Assembly: GCA_037074615.1 (NCBI GenBank) | Contig: CM073552.1 | Span: forward strand, 23,226,019-23,290,018 | Source: Leucaena leucocephala | Taxonomy: Eukaryota; Streptophyta; Magnoliopsida; Fabales; Fabaceae | Direction of reading: 5' to 3' | DNA: 64,000 nt | Shown: positions 21,337-32,301 of the stretch, one piece after another | How positions within the stretch are numbered: position 1 is the first letter of the stretch | Layout of the letters: every line of letters starts with the position of its first letter | Notes under the pieces: generated by a model | Told to the model about the DNA's origin: nothing | Database searches by the model: none | Seen by the model: the letters and a program-made list of their open reading frames with translations, nothing else | Made by a program: the position numbers and the translations under genes

Positions 21337-24300
21337 ATGAGGCCCGGCGGAGCTTTCTTCCAGGTACCCAACGTGGGTGTTGAAGATGATGCTAGTATAG
21401 CTTCTTCTTCTTCCCCCGGTGTGCCCATGATCAAGATCAATGTCTCTCATGGTTCCTCTCTGCACGAGGTCCAGCTCCCAGCTCAATCTACTTTCCGTAA
21501 GTTCCCCATGTCTTCCTTTTAGGTATTTCTTCAGTTACGCTTGAAATTGAAGCATCGAATTTCATTCTATGCTTTGACTCGTCTTGAACATGGTGAGCTG
21601 TATTGAGTCCTCGGCTAGGACATAGCAACATGATCAAAACAGGTTAGATATCTTGCTGTGTCTCCGTGTCAGCATGATGCCCTGTAATCCTGCTTGTTCA
21701 GTCCTTAGGCGAACTGCATTTTGGTACTTTGCTTGATAACATAGTGTTTCATATTGGTCGGGTATGATATGTCTAACAGCTAAATGTGTGAGCTTCTTGG
21801 AATTGGGATTGCTGTCTTGTTGGGTTTAGTGTTATAAATCATGTATTATAAATTAATACATGGGTGAAGAACTGTAATTGATAATTCATTATGGACTTTG
21901 AGTTTCCTTTTGTAAAGTATGGACTATGGTATCATTCTTTGATGATTTCATTTATGCCCGGGTTTAATAGCATATTTAGTTAAAGATATTAAAATTTTCT
22001 GTCCAATTGCCCATTGACAGAGATAGAAGGGTAGATATTGCCTTCTTTTCTAGGAGGTATAAATTGGAATTCTAATATTAAGGTGAGTGGAGAATCAATT
22101 TAGAAAATGTATGTTTACAATGCTACCTGATAAAATTTTAAACTTTATGGAAAACGGCATATAAAAATTAATGAGAATGTGTATAATGCTATTTATCAAT
22201 TATGAACATGACTGTAAGAGAGATGATGTAATTTCTGTGAAGAAAATTACAGACTAATATAAATTATAAGCCTTTTCTAACAAAGGCAATGAAATTTGAG
22301 TATACTTCACTTTTTAACATGCGTGATATCCCAAGCTCAACCATATTTGCTGAAAAGTTCCTATAGTGTTCTTTAGGATTTATACCACCTTAAATTGGCA
22401 AAATTTCTCCATTTGTCATATTTCAGTGTAAATCGGGGGGGGGGGGGGATTTTGAAATGGGAGCTAAAAGAAGGACTGTGTTGTCTTTTGTGAGAAAATA
22501 CAACTACTCATTCATGTAGAGAGCAGATGGATGTTTTTGCCGATAATTATTATATTTTCATGTTGATTAATTATTCATCTGAAATCTGTGTGGCAAGCAG
22601 GTGCTTGCTTTAAAAGAAGCATATGCTAAGAGATATTTTGTGTTCTCATTAATTTTTATGCTCACCTCCTTTGGGCTTTGGGTAACTCGATAATAGGGGA
22701 TGTCAAGAAACTGCTTATGCACAGAACTGGTTTAGATTCTCAAGAGCAACGACTCTTCTTCAGAGGAAAGGAAAAAGATGATGCAGAACACTTGCACATT
22801 GAAGGTGTGAAGGACAAGTCAAAGATTTTGCTCTTGGATGGTGCTAATAGCAGAGAGAAGAAACATGAGGAAACTAGAAACGACAAAGAGATTCATGAGG
22901 AAATTAGAAACAACAAAGAGATTTCAAAAGCTTCTGAGGCTGTTGCTGGAGTCAGAGCAGAGGTGGACAAGATCTCAGAGAGGGTGAGCGCTTGTCTCCA
23001 ACGTAAGTGTTCTGGAAACGTTGTAGTTGGAGCATCATCTAAATTATTTAAGTTTTCCAGGTCGGTGCCATAAAGATGGCTGTGGATGGGGGGCACCAAG
23101 TTTCTGAGCAAGAGTTTCTTGTCTCGACTGAGTTACTTATGAGGCAACTGCTAAAACTGGATGGTATTGAGGCTGAGGGTGAAGCAAAGTTGCAGAGAAA
23201 AGCTGAGGTAGAATATATGGTGTTATTGTTGCTGGATTGAAATTTTAACTTTGTCTCTGATTGATGCATTTTCCTTATTCATGCAAATATGCAATCCCCT
23301 GCGTTGGTAAGTAATGGATGATTACCAATATCAATATATAATATACTCCCTCCATTCTTTTTATAAGAGACGATTTTTGAATATGGCATGTTTCTAATTG
23401 TAAGATATATATAGAGGTTATCTCAAATTTTTGTTGTTAGTTTCTCAGTTTGCCTCCATTTAATTGCCCATATTAAATGTCATCGCATTTATTATCGGGG
23501 TAAATTGTCAAAGAACCTCTTTTTCCTATTGATTAACTTTTCCTCTTTCACCACTGTCTCCCCCCATAAATAAAGGTATTCTTGAAAAAAGAGTTACATT
23601 TTTTATATATTTATTATCTCTAACCAACTTTATGATCGACGAGATTCGGTTATTTGTCTCTTATAGAAAGGAACGGAGGGAGTAACATCTAAAAAGGCTA
23701 CATTATTTATGAGTCAATATTGTGCCATCATGTTGATGAAAATTGCTTGTGAGCTTATCATTATATGCTTATTGTTAGACTGTTTAACTTCTCTTTCTGT
23801 TTTAACTTAAGCTTATTGTTACATGAGCGTCACGTGTTGGATTGTCTCTTTCCTTCCTATCTCAATTTAGCAGTATGATTCAATAAATTGAAGATGGCGG
23901 AAATTCTGAATTTGGAAAAAAACCCAATTGAAGCAATATAGTCAGATAGTTTCAAATGCAATATATATACACACACCATTTTTGGCTGAGTAACATTAGT
24001 TCGCAATGAAAATGTTTAAAAATTGTACGCTATTACTAAGCGATGGATCTGTAACATTTTCACCGTTGAACTATACAGTCAAAGTTGTGACTTCACATTT
24101 CTGTTATTATGTGTATCTAATGAATACGTTATCTCTTATTATAATTCGAAAGCCTGATGATCAACTTTGCCACCATTCAACAGGTGTGTCGATTGCAAAA
24201 TTATGTGGATACATTAGATTCTCTGAAGGCAAGAAATGCCAATCCGTTTCATGGTCTCAGTAACTCTGTGTCAGTAACAACCAAATGGGAGACCTTCGAC

Positions 24301-24393
24301 TCTGAAGAGGGAAATGTGAATGCCCCTCCCGCAACGTCATCGTCGACTTCAACTTCAACCAAGGTAACTCAAGATTGGGAGCAGTTCGATTAA
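21337..24393 (+). CDS. BAG4: BAG family molecular chaperone regulator, BAG4-like
   Basis: Cytosolic co-chaperone: the BAG domain binds the ATPase domain of Hsp70/Hsc70 and promotes nucleotide exchange. Exons 21337-21496, 22697-22983, 23061-23207 and 24184-24393 join in frame to give 267 aa. Conserved start MRPGG; ubiquitin-like domain about 31-102 (IKINVSHGSSLHEVQLP, LFFRGKEKDD, GVKDKSKILLLDG); BAG domain about 118-215 (ISER, then TELLMRQLLKLDGIEAEGEA and KLQRKAEV); C-terminus VTQDWEQFD, as in BAG4. TGA lies in frame directly before the ATG, fixing the start unless an upstream exon exists. Odd points: an in-frame 30-bp tandem duplication in the linker between the two domains (22864-22923), an unusual Arg at the exon 1/2 join, and a MITE in intron 3. 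Convergent with the ammonium transporter gene. Confidence 0.9.
22864..22923 (+). repeat. In-frame 30-bp tandem duplication inside BAG exon 2
   Basis: Two 30-bp units (22864-22893 and 22894-22923) differ at two positions and encode HEETRNDKEI then HEEIRNNKEI. They lengthen the charged linker between the ubiquitin-like and BAG domains by 10 aa. Confidence 0.85.
23346..23682. mobile_element. Stowaway MITE in intron 3 of the BAG gene
   Basis: 337 bp flanked by TA. The left terminus is CTCCCTCCATTCTTTTTATA and the inverted right terminus is CTCCCTCCGTTCCTTTCTAT, both continuing AAGAGAC. These match the canonical Stowaway end (CTCCCTCCGT). No coding capacity. Confidence 0.85.
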
Positions 24394-25014
24394 TAGTTGC
24401 TCTGCTTATGTTGGGAATTGTATGAAACGCTCGGCTACAAAGCCTCCGCAACACCATATTATTCTTGGACCTTAGTTATTCATTTTGAGGTTCAAATTTT
24501 TAGTTTGGTTTAGATGAAATATTATGTATGAGATAAACCTACTCTTTGAAACATAGATCCCTTGTTGCATTCTGAGTTTATATTAATTTCACTTCTTTCA
24601 TGGTTGTAGTGTCAGGTCATTGATATTGTTTTCATATATTGCCATAGGTAGCGTTCGAATTGGGGAGCTTTTCAATAGTTGAAAGTAAGAGTGGTCTAAG
24701 TTAATAAAGCAGATTGGTGTGTCTGCCATGATCCAAGAAATGACATTAATGATTGGGACATCACATGTTGTCCGAAGAGACTGCAATAACTGAAGACTTT
24801 TCTAAAGTTTGAGGGAAACTGCCGATGAAGGAAGCCATAAATTGTCTTGTTGGTAACATTTCAGGGACAAAGAACATGTGTGGTGGGGAACAATCACTTA
24901 AATTCTGACTGTCAAAAATCGGTGTTAAATGTTTCATTTTTGAAATCTCACATAAATTATACATAATTTCATTCAAGACCAAAACTCCTTGAAATATGAA
25001 CATAATAATTGTGA
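24394..25014. other. 3' flanks of the convergent BAG and AMT genes
   Basis: Holds both 3'UTRs and possibly overlapping transcript ends. No further gene or repeat recognised. Confidence 0.6.
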
Positions 25015-28000
25015 CTATAAATTGATGGTGACGCCTCTTGCACCAGTCACATAAGGAGAAACTGTAGAAGCATGAATGTCTGAGGAGCCATGCTGGTTAG
25101 GTTCATATCTCTCTCCGTCGCCCCAAAGTGCATAGGCTTCTTCACCGTGTACGGCGTCATCACCGATCTTGAGCTGCTCATCCGGCATCCTTAACGGTAT
25201 AAACAGACGAATGGCCAGAAGAATGAGTGTGGTGGACACCAAGTTCCATCCTGTCACAAATAGGGCTGCCACAATCTGCTTCACGAATTGCATGCCGCCA
25301 CTGCCGCCATAAAAGGCGCCTCTCGAGTTGGTTACAGGCAAAGTCAGCCGACAAAGCTGTGGTTCCGCCAACAGACCAGTTAGGAGGCCACCCATAAGCC
25401 CCGCTACAGCGTGTGTGTGAAATACTCCCAGCGTGTCATCCACCTGCATTCATGAGGTACACATTTATCGCGTTTGATCATTCTCATTTTATCGACAAAA
25501 TTAATGAAGAAATTATAATAACTAGTTCCAAAGAAAAAGAGGAGTGAACCTGTTGAAGGAGAGAAGATTTTTTGTGAAGGATCATCATTGTGAACCATGG
25601 AAAGCTGCCTGACAGGATTCCCATTACTATAGCCGCCCACGATTGCACCAAACCTGCGTTCAATTTCATTATTCATTATTATAATTCACCTCTAATATAT
25701 TTTATCATAATTAAATCAAACTTTAAAATTTATTAATTCAATCTAAAAAATTTAAGGATTAAGTTACAAATTTATCCTTAAAAATTTTTACTCAGGAACG
25801 CATGGTATTTAATTTTTTTTAGAAATAATATTGCTCACAAAAATTTCAAATTATAATAATATCTTCATAAGTGTTACTTAAATTTAAATTTAATCATTAG
25901 TTGACCAATATGCTGACGTATCATTTATATTATTTTTTATTTTGAGTTAATGTGAAAATTTGCTACTGAATTTTTCACTTAGGAACGTTAAGTATCTAGA
26001 AACTTTTTGTTTGATTTAATGTTATCCCAATCGTTATCCAAATTTAATTTTACTATTTATTTGACTAAATATATTGAGTAAACTAATTCACATCTACTTT
26101 ATTTTTTCGAAATTAAATTTATAAATAAAAAAATTATAAAAATATATTTCTCCAAGCTCAACCAATAACATAGTATCACTATTGGAAGATCATACTTTAT
26201 TTTAGTATATTTTCTAAGTATAAAGTATAGCAAAAAAATATAGAAGATAATTTATGCAAAGAGACTCACAAGAGTTCTTAGAGTGATACTCTAATAATGA
26301 CAGAGTTTGGAAGGATTTTTTTTAAAAAAAAAACTTGTTTATAATTATGATTTGGAAAAAAATAAAGTAGATGTTCTGTGTACTGACCAGTTTAAAATAT
26401 TTAGTCAAATTAACGATTAAACTGAATTTAAATAATGATTAGATAACATTGAACAAAAAAATTCCAGATACCTAATACTCCTAATTGAATATTTTTATAA
26501 TAAATTTACACATTAATCCAAAATAAAAAATAACGTGATACCACGTCAATATATTGATCAACTAATAATTAGACTTAACTTTAATAATTGTCAAGACGAT
26601 ATTGTTACGATTTATAAACTTTCAGAAATAATATACACCAATATTTAATGAGTTAAATGGGAATATATATATATATATATATATTCTATCATTTGGTTAA
26701 TTCTTAACTTTTTTTAAGTTAGAGAAATTCAATAGTCAACTTGCACCTATCCTTATTTCCCCCAATTACCCTCACGAATCTCGTTAATATATTCCTAATT
26801 CCTATTCTCTATTCCTCTCCCTTCACTATTTTGCTTTTCTTTTTTTCCTCTCACAGCAATAATTTTATATTATTTCTCTTCAGACAACTACTTACTTGGG
26901 TGTTCTTTCCCTTTGTTACTTTACTTCCCCACCAAAATTATATTTTTAAAACTCAAAGGAATTAGTCTTGGGTCGAGCACCATAACTAGAGATATTTCTT
27001 TTAAGGAAAAGAAATCAAGTCTCTCAAATCTTAATACAAGTTGGAGTTGAAAATTCACCTCGTAGTTAAACAGTTCAAATTAACATATTAATTAATAAAA
27101 TAAAGATTTTAGGCTTATTTTTTATATGATTGAAAATTATCATATTAAAGAATGGAAATCAATAAATAAATTTGCAATGAAATGTACTATAGCGTACCTG
27201 CTCCGGGGGTGATGCAGACAAGTCCGGTCATCATGCCCTGAACGGCTCCGATCACCGAAGGCTTCCCGAAGAAGACGACGTCCAGTGACGTCCATACCAA
27301 AAGGCTCGTCGCCGCGCATATATTCGTGTTCAACACTGCTATCGACGAGTCAACGGTCGCCGCGTACGGAGCTCCGCCGTTGAACCCCGACCACCCCATC
27401 CATAGGAGTCCCGATCCCGCAAGCATCAGCAACACATTGTTCGGTGGAAACCTCTCCCTGTCGCTCTTCAGCCTCGGTCCCACCTGAAGTTATATAGTTT
27501 GTTCACATCTCAATCGTGATGCTCGAGGGGATTGACATATACATTAAAATCTTTTTCACATGTGAAGGAATTGGAATTTTGTTTACCCAGTATGCGGCGG
27601 TGAAGCCGGCGATTCCGGAGGAGAGGTGGATAACGTAGCCGCCGGAGTAATCGATGACGCCCCACTGGTAGAGGAAGCCACCGCCCCATAAGCTGAATGC
27701 CCCTACTGTGTATGAGAAAATGAGCCAAAGAGGGACAAAAGCCATCCAGGCCTTAATGTTCATGCGACCAAGAACCGAACCAGCTAGCAAGATAAGCGTT
27801 ATAGCAGCAAAAGTGAATTGAAAGTACACAAGCGAAGCCATGGGAAAAAATGGCTCTACGGTTGGGGTTTCTAAAGTGCCATTGCTGTAGAAGTGAGTAC
27901 TTTCAGGGACCTTGGCTCGTTTTATGAGGAACTCTTGGCCTAAAGCTGGGGCACCCTTACCCCAGAAGGGAAGAAGTTCGTCTCCAAAGGCCATTCTGAA

Positions 28001-28231
28001 ACCAACAAGGACCCAACAGATGAGAACAGCAGCGAAGGCATAGAGAGCCATGAAAGCAGAGTTAACAGCCCATTTCTTCTTGACGATGCTCGCATACAGA
28101 ATCACAAGCCCTGGCATGCTCTGGATTCCCACTAGGGTAGCTGCTGTCAACTGCCACCCGTTATCCCCTTTGTTTAGCCAACCAGGAGCAGCAGGGAGGT
28201 GCTCTCGGTAAGCCAAGGGAATAGTATCCAT
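25015..28231 (-). CDS. AMT3: Ammonium transporter, AMT2/AMT3 subfamily (AMT3;1-like)
   Basis: Plasma-membrane ammonium transporter of the MEP/AMT2-type clade. Minus-strand exons 28231-27587, 27483-27198, 25653-25550 and 25443-25015 join in frame to 487 aa. N-terminus PAAPGWLNKGDNGWQLTAAT; 11 hydrophobic segments expected. Conserved stretches include SMPGLVILYASIVKKKWAVN and the AMT signature around DYSGGYVIHLSSGIAGF; the pore twin histidines are His202 (VIH) and His356 (FHTHAVAG). The cytoplasmic tail is IGDDAVHGEEAYALWGDGE. An insert SNGTLETPTVEPFFPM after the third segment matches AMT3-type rather than Arabidopsis AMT2. I chose the ATG at 28231 rather than the one at 28261 because family homology begins there. 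Intron 2 (27197-25654) is 1.5 kb and contains a long inverted repeat. The exact clade name (AMT2 or AMT3) needs a tree. Confidence 0.93.
25826..26637. repeat. Long imperfect inverted repeat in AMT intron 2
   Basis: The left arm is about 25826-26112, the right arm about 26352-26637, with a spacer of about 240 bp. Matching words include ATTAGTTGACCAATATGCTG on the left and ATTAGTTGATCAATATATTG (inverse of the right), and TTGACTAAATAT with CATCTACTTTATTTTTT. The arms are about 285 bp and clearly diverged, with indels. It is probably an old foldback or MITE-like insertion. The intron transcript could form a long imperfect hairpin. Confidence 0.7.
26663..26684. repeat. (AT)11 microsatellite in AMT intron 2
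   Basis: Uninterrupted AT dinucleotide run just beyond the inverted repeat. Confidence 0.85.
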
Positions 28232-29334
28232 GGCTGCCGCCAAAATTCTGAGATACTTCAATCAAATTTGAGGTATGAATGTTCTCTAATTAATCTGTGA
28301 TCTGGTGAATTTTCAGTTATAAAACCTGGTGTTGGATAGATAGATCAGAACAGTGGTGCCGCCTTGAATCCAATCAATCTGTGGAATCTGAAAATTCAGG
28401 GTGTGAAATAAGGTGAGCTATGAATATGTCTCTGTTCTTTTGGGTGCTTTAATGGTGAGTTGGTATAGAACTATAGATAAATTTATGTCCATGTGTTCAA
28501 GAGGATATTGAAATTTTGGATACTTGGGTTGAATCTAAGGAACTTTCGTGGGAACTGCGGTTGAATTTTCGTCTACCGATTAAAATAAGGCATTAAATTA
28601 AAGTATTTAGTGAAGACTTTGACTTTTAGTTGAAAAGAACGGAGGAGAGGGAATGGAATGTCTCACGGGATGCTTGTTCACCGTGTGAAAGTGTCGAGAA
28701 GTCGCTGTTATAGGCAGGCGGCAGGCTTGACGTGAAGATCATAATTAGAATTAGAATTATTACAATAAATCTTTGTTTGCTGAATTCTACGGGATGCTCT
28801 GACTAAAATTGGTTAATCGGGAGTTTTCCGTACAGAAGTGGATGAAAATTAAATGATTAAATTCACTGTACAATAATTATAAAGGCTTAATGACGTATGA
28901 AACTATGAATTATTTTTTGGCGTAATGACGTATGAAAAAATGACTGAATATAAACTCCTTGACCCAAACACTGACCCTTTTTTTTTTGTTAAAAAATACT
29001 CGATTTCTTTTGATAAAGAATAAATATCTACTTTCTCAATAATAAAGAAAAATAAATTAATTTATTTAGAATCTTCAAATATGATAGTAGACAGAACTTT
29101 TCTTCTTATAGCACCTAAAAAATTGCATGTATAATGTATTACGTGGATATTCTTTGCAGCTTGCCAGTGAGTGTCTTTGAATACTATCCTAGTCTTTAAA
29201 TAATTTAATTAAAATATATAAAATATTTATATATAATTTAAAAAAAAACATTTAAATAAAAATATATTAATTTATAAGTAAATAAAATATTTATATATAA
29301 TAGAATTAATAAAATGCAAGTATGATATACTATT
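28232..29334. other. AMT upstream region
   Basis: Promoter side of the ammonium transporter. The minus strand reads TTTTATAAC near 28316-28326, about 90 bp before the ATG, a possible TATA box. No gene seen. Confidence 0.45.
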
Positions 29335-29524
29335 GTTTTTTTTTTGTTGCCCACCCGGTTCACTGGAGTTTTGTCCCGACTACATCCGGATTCGACCGCG
29401 TCGCGCACCTGGCTATGGTGGATGAGTCTTCCAACGGGAATTTTCTGCATTCGCCAAGGCTCGAACTCGAGACCTCGCTTAAGCGATACCGAGCCGCTTA
29501 CCACTCGGATCAACTCCCGTTGGT
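29335..29524 (-). mobile_element. SINE family B, full-length tRNA-derived SINE
   Basis: 190 bp flanked by the direct repeat TATACTATT (29326-29334 and 29525-29533). Read on the minus strand, an A-box-like GATCCGAGTGGTAAGCGG and a B-box-like GAGTTCGAGCC form a tRNA-like head (resembling a Ser/Leu-type A box). The body contains CCGGATGTAGTCGGGACAAA, and the end is GGGTGGGCAACA plus poly-A. A 3'-related copy is at about 63060-63184. GC content is much higher than in the flanks. It generates spurious open frames on both strands. Confidence 0.87.
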
Positions 29525-29533
29525 TATACTATT

Positions 29534-31201
29534 ATTTTTTAAATTTAAAATGATGAAAGGTAAAGGAAAAGCTAGAAAAATGGAAGGGACGCGTCTACGC
29601 ATGTACTCATGTGTACTTTTAACCTTGGATCACATGGGGACATCTAATAGCCAACCTTTTCAATTAATGTTGAATTTTGGACCAACATGGCTTCCGTCCA
29701 TTGCAGTGCCGTCCAATTAAATTTGGATGTTCAGATTCAATGTTTTATATTAGTTGTTATTAAAATAATAAAAAAAAAGAGTTAATCAAAACCAATAAAG
29801 GTTGATAGGAAGGATCTAATAAAATTATAGTAAAAAAGAAATAAGAAAGAGTTATTATTGTGAGAAGAAAATTAATTTTAAAAATTAGAGACGTAAATGG
29901 TAGTTGAGGAGGGAGTTGCAAGTTGCAACTATTAAAGGGACCAAAGATAAGAATGAAGCAAACATATATAGCGTACGTACATGTTGGAATATTTAACTTT
30001 AGAAGAATCAAACACACGACATATTCTTTAATATATCCCATTTTTTCAAAGTTATGTGACGATGGATAGCCTCAATCATGATAGAAAAATCATGGAAGTC
30101 CATCAAAAATTACAGCCTGACCCTTTGGTTTTCCTAATAATCAAGCTATCCCTGAAAGCAACCCAAAGATTTCAATTTCTCCTAGATTATTATTATTAAT
30201 TTTTTTTAATAATCAACAAATACTCGTCTCATTAGAAGAAAAATATAAATTTAAATATTAAAAAATCTACTTGTTGAGAGAGGTACAAATATATTATACT
30301 TTTAAGCTTCAAAAGGGTAAGGATACCCTTCACAAAATAATTAAAAGATATAGATACAATCGGTTTCATGATATATATTTTAATCGGACATATGAGATCA
30401 TTACCAATATCTTGTATCATGATGTATTTTCATGTGAATTCCTCGTAATGTCTGCTTAAGTCAAGTATCCCTCGAAGTAAGGCCCTATTTAGCATGTTGA
30501 AAAACTTTCTAAGAGAAACGGAATAGGAAAATAAATGAAGCTGGCTTCCAAAAGTATATCTCTAACTTGTTTGGTTATCCATTTTCACCCTTAGACCACT
30601 TTCTAAGTAATGGATTGTATATTCAATTCTTTTCAATAACAAAAAGTTTGGGTAAATTTCATTTAAAGATTAATCAAGGTCAAGCCATACTTCCAAATTT
30701 TAAAAATGTTTATAGATATATTTCCAGCTTGTTTACCTAAAGTAGGTGTTTGCATAAATCACTAATCATTTGAGTACGTTTCTGCCAATCTTTAACTTTC
30801 TCACGCATGCATGCCATTGCCTATTATTCTTATCCCTCCACTTTATTCCGTTCCCATAATGTTGCTTTGCTTATATATCTCCTAACTGACAAGGGGCTTG
30901 GAATCCATAAGTTTAGTTGCATGAAACTTGGCCTTTGATCTGTAGTGCGATGAAAGGAACAAAAATGTACCATGACTATGATTAAATAGGATTACAATCT
31001 TGCAAGATGTGATATGTCACATGGCCCATATGCTACGTAGACAAGAGAACCAAACGCAAAAATAAGAAACTTACCTGGTACGTGTAAAGATGCTTATCTC
31101 CTAAACTAAACGACACATCCATGCAGACACATAGCTTCAATCATGTCCTGGCTTTCCCTCTCTTTTCCCTTTTCAGTTTCAATACGACTATTCTGGGGTT
31201 T
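29534..31201. other. Intergenic, AT-rich
   Basis: No coding exon, RNA gene or bounded repeat recognised between the SINE and the possible small gene at 31314. Confidence 0.5.
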
Positions 31202-31207
31202 TATAAA
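31202..31207 (+). promoter_or_regulatory. TATA box upstream of the small membrane ORF
   Basis: TATAAA in the context GGTTTTATAAACTCC, about 107 bp before the ATG at 31314. A second weaker TATATA lies at about 31236. Confidence 0.45.
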
Positions 31208-31313
31208 CTCCAAATTAAAACACCCTCAACTTGCTTATATATGCTCCTTAGCTTCTTCATCTTCATTTTTCTGAATTCCCTTATTCTTCCTTCTCAACAA
31301 CCACCATCCATCA

Positions 31314-31508
31314 ATGTCTCCCTCATCAGCTTCCATAGTCCCAAGCGAAGGGCACGAGACCAGGTTGTCGAGCGACCCCAAATTTGCTCATGATGGTGAG
31401 ATTTGGTTTCTGGTTCTGCTTCTATCTTTCACCATCTTTATTCTTATCCTCGCTCTGCTTTTCACTAAGCGACTACGTGATCGACCCTTACACAAAGCCG
31501 AGGCTTAG
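31314..31508 (+). CDS. Possible small single-pass membrane protein (64 aa), unknown function
   Basis: I do not recognise a family. The reading frame starts at an ATG (31314), about 107 bp after a good TATAAA. It has a polar N-terminus (SEGHETRLSSDPKF), one strong hydrophobic segment at about residues 31-50 (WFLVLLLSFTIFILILALLF) and a basic C-terminus (TKRLRDRPLHKAEA). This pattern would place the N-terminus outside and the basic tail in the cytosol. Codon-like structure and the promoter support a real gene. Against it are its short length, overlapping open frames in other frames and the lack of recognisable homology. A non-coding transcript is the alternative. Confidence 0.35.
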   Translation: MSPSSASIVPSEGHETRLSSDPKFAHDGEIWFLVLLLSFTIFILILALLFTKRLRDRPLHKAEA

Positions 31509-31987
31509 ATACTTCGACATAGGCGAGGCACTACAATCTCCCACTTTGTCTGGGATTTTGATATTTTTGAATTCTTAATTAAGAAGATCGTATCTTGCCA
31601 ACTGGGTTTCCAGAACTATGTCTACCAAAACTTTATAGTCCGCTTGGTTTTGTCACTATTTGCTCCAAATTGAAGATGTCCGTTACTATTCTGAAAAAAA
31701 AAAGGACATTCAGCTTCAGATTCATCTATTGAACTTTGATTCATAAAAAATATGGATATGGAATTTGTGCATTCAAAAAATAAATGGATATATATATAGT
31801 ACAGTTAAAGAAAATTTCAAGAGTAAAATTGGATGGGACATAACGAAGGCCTTACGTTGGCCTTCTTCTTCTTGCATTGTGCTGTTACTTAGAGCTTCAT
31901 CCTTTGATGTTAATTACTGTTTTCAGGAAAACTAAGAACAATTTTCTTGACCATAAATTACTGTTTACAGGAAACAAATCAATCCTT

Positions 31988-32047
31988 CTATAAGTGATTA
32001 CTAGACTCTATAAGTGATTACAAGACTCTATAAGTGATTACAAAAGA
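31988..32047 (+). repeat. 20-bp tandem repeat, three copies
   Basis: The unit CTATAAGTGATTACAAGACT is repeated three times head to tail with one or two differences per copy. Confidence 0.85.
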
Positions 32048-32198
32048 CCCATGTTATCCTCTCTCTTGGTGAGGACTCCAATACAAGACAAAAGTTTTTT
32101 TTTTTGCTAAGCATATGTATCTTTTTATTGGGGCCAATTCTATTCGAGACACTATTAAATATTAAATATGGGCATCTCTCCTAACGGATCTTCAAACC

Positions 32199-32301
32199 TC
32201 CTTTTTTTTGTACAAAAATTTTTGGAAAGAGGTTGAACTCACTCACTAAGGGCAGGGTGAAATCTCTCTTCCTCTTAAGTGATACCAATATTGGACAGGC
32301 A
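32199..32301 (-). mobile_element. SINE family A, truncated copy
   Basis: Flanked by TTCAAACC (32191-32198 and 32302-32309). It starts with a T-run (minus-strand A tail), then TACAAAAATTTTTGGAAAGA, AACTCACTCACTAAGGGCAG and GATACCAATATTGGACAG. Only the 3' part of the family is present. Confidence 0.65.

Noticed and set aside
22436..22448. Poly-G run in BAG intron 1 (and poly-C near 627)
   Set aside because: Simple homopolymers, possibly with assembly uncertainty; no function inferred.
29440..29524. A tRNA gene on the minus strand
   Set aside because: A and B boxes are present but there is no cloverleaf with acceptor stem. The poly-A end and target duplication show a SINE.
29238..29720. Several open frames of 69-132 aa around 29.3-29.7 kb
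   Set aside because: They are readings through the SINE at 29335-29524 and its flanks.
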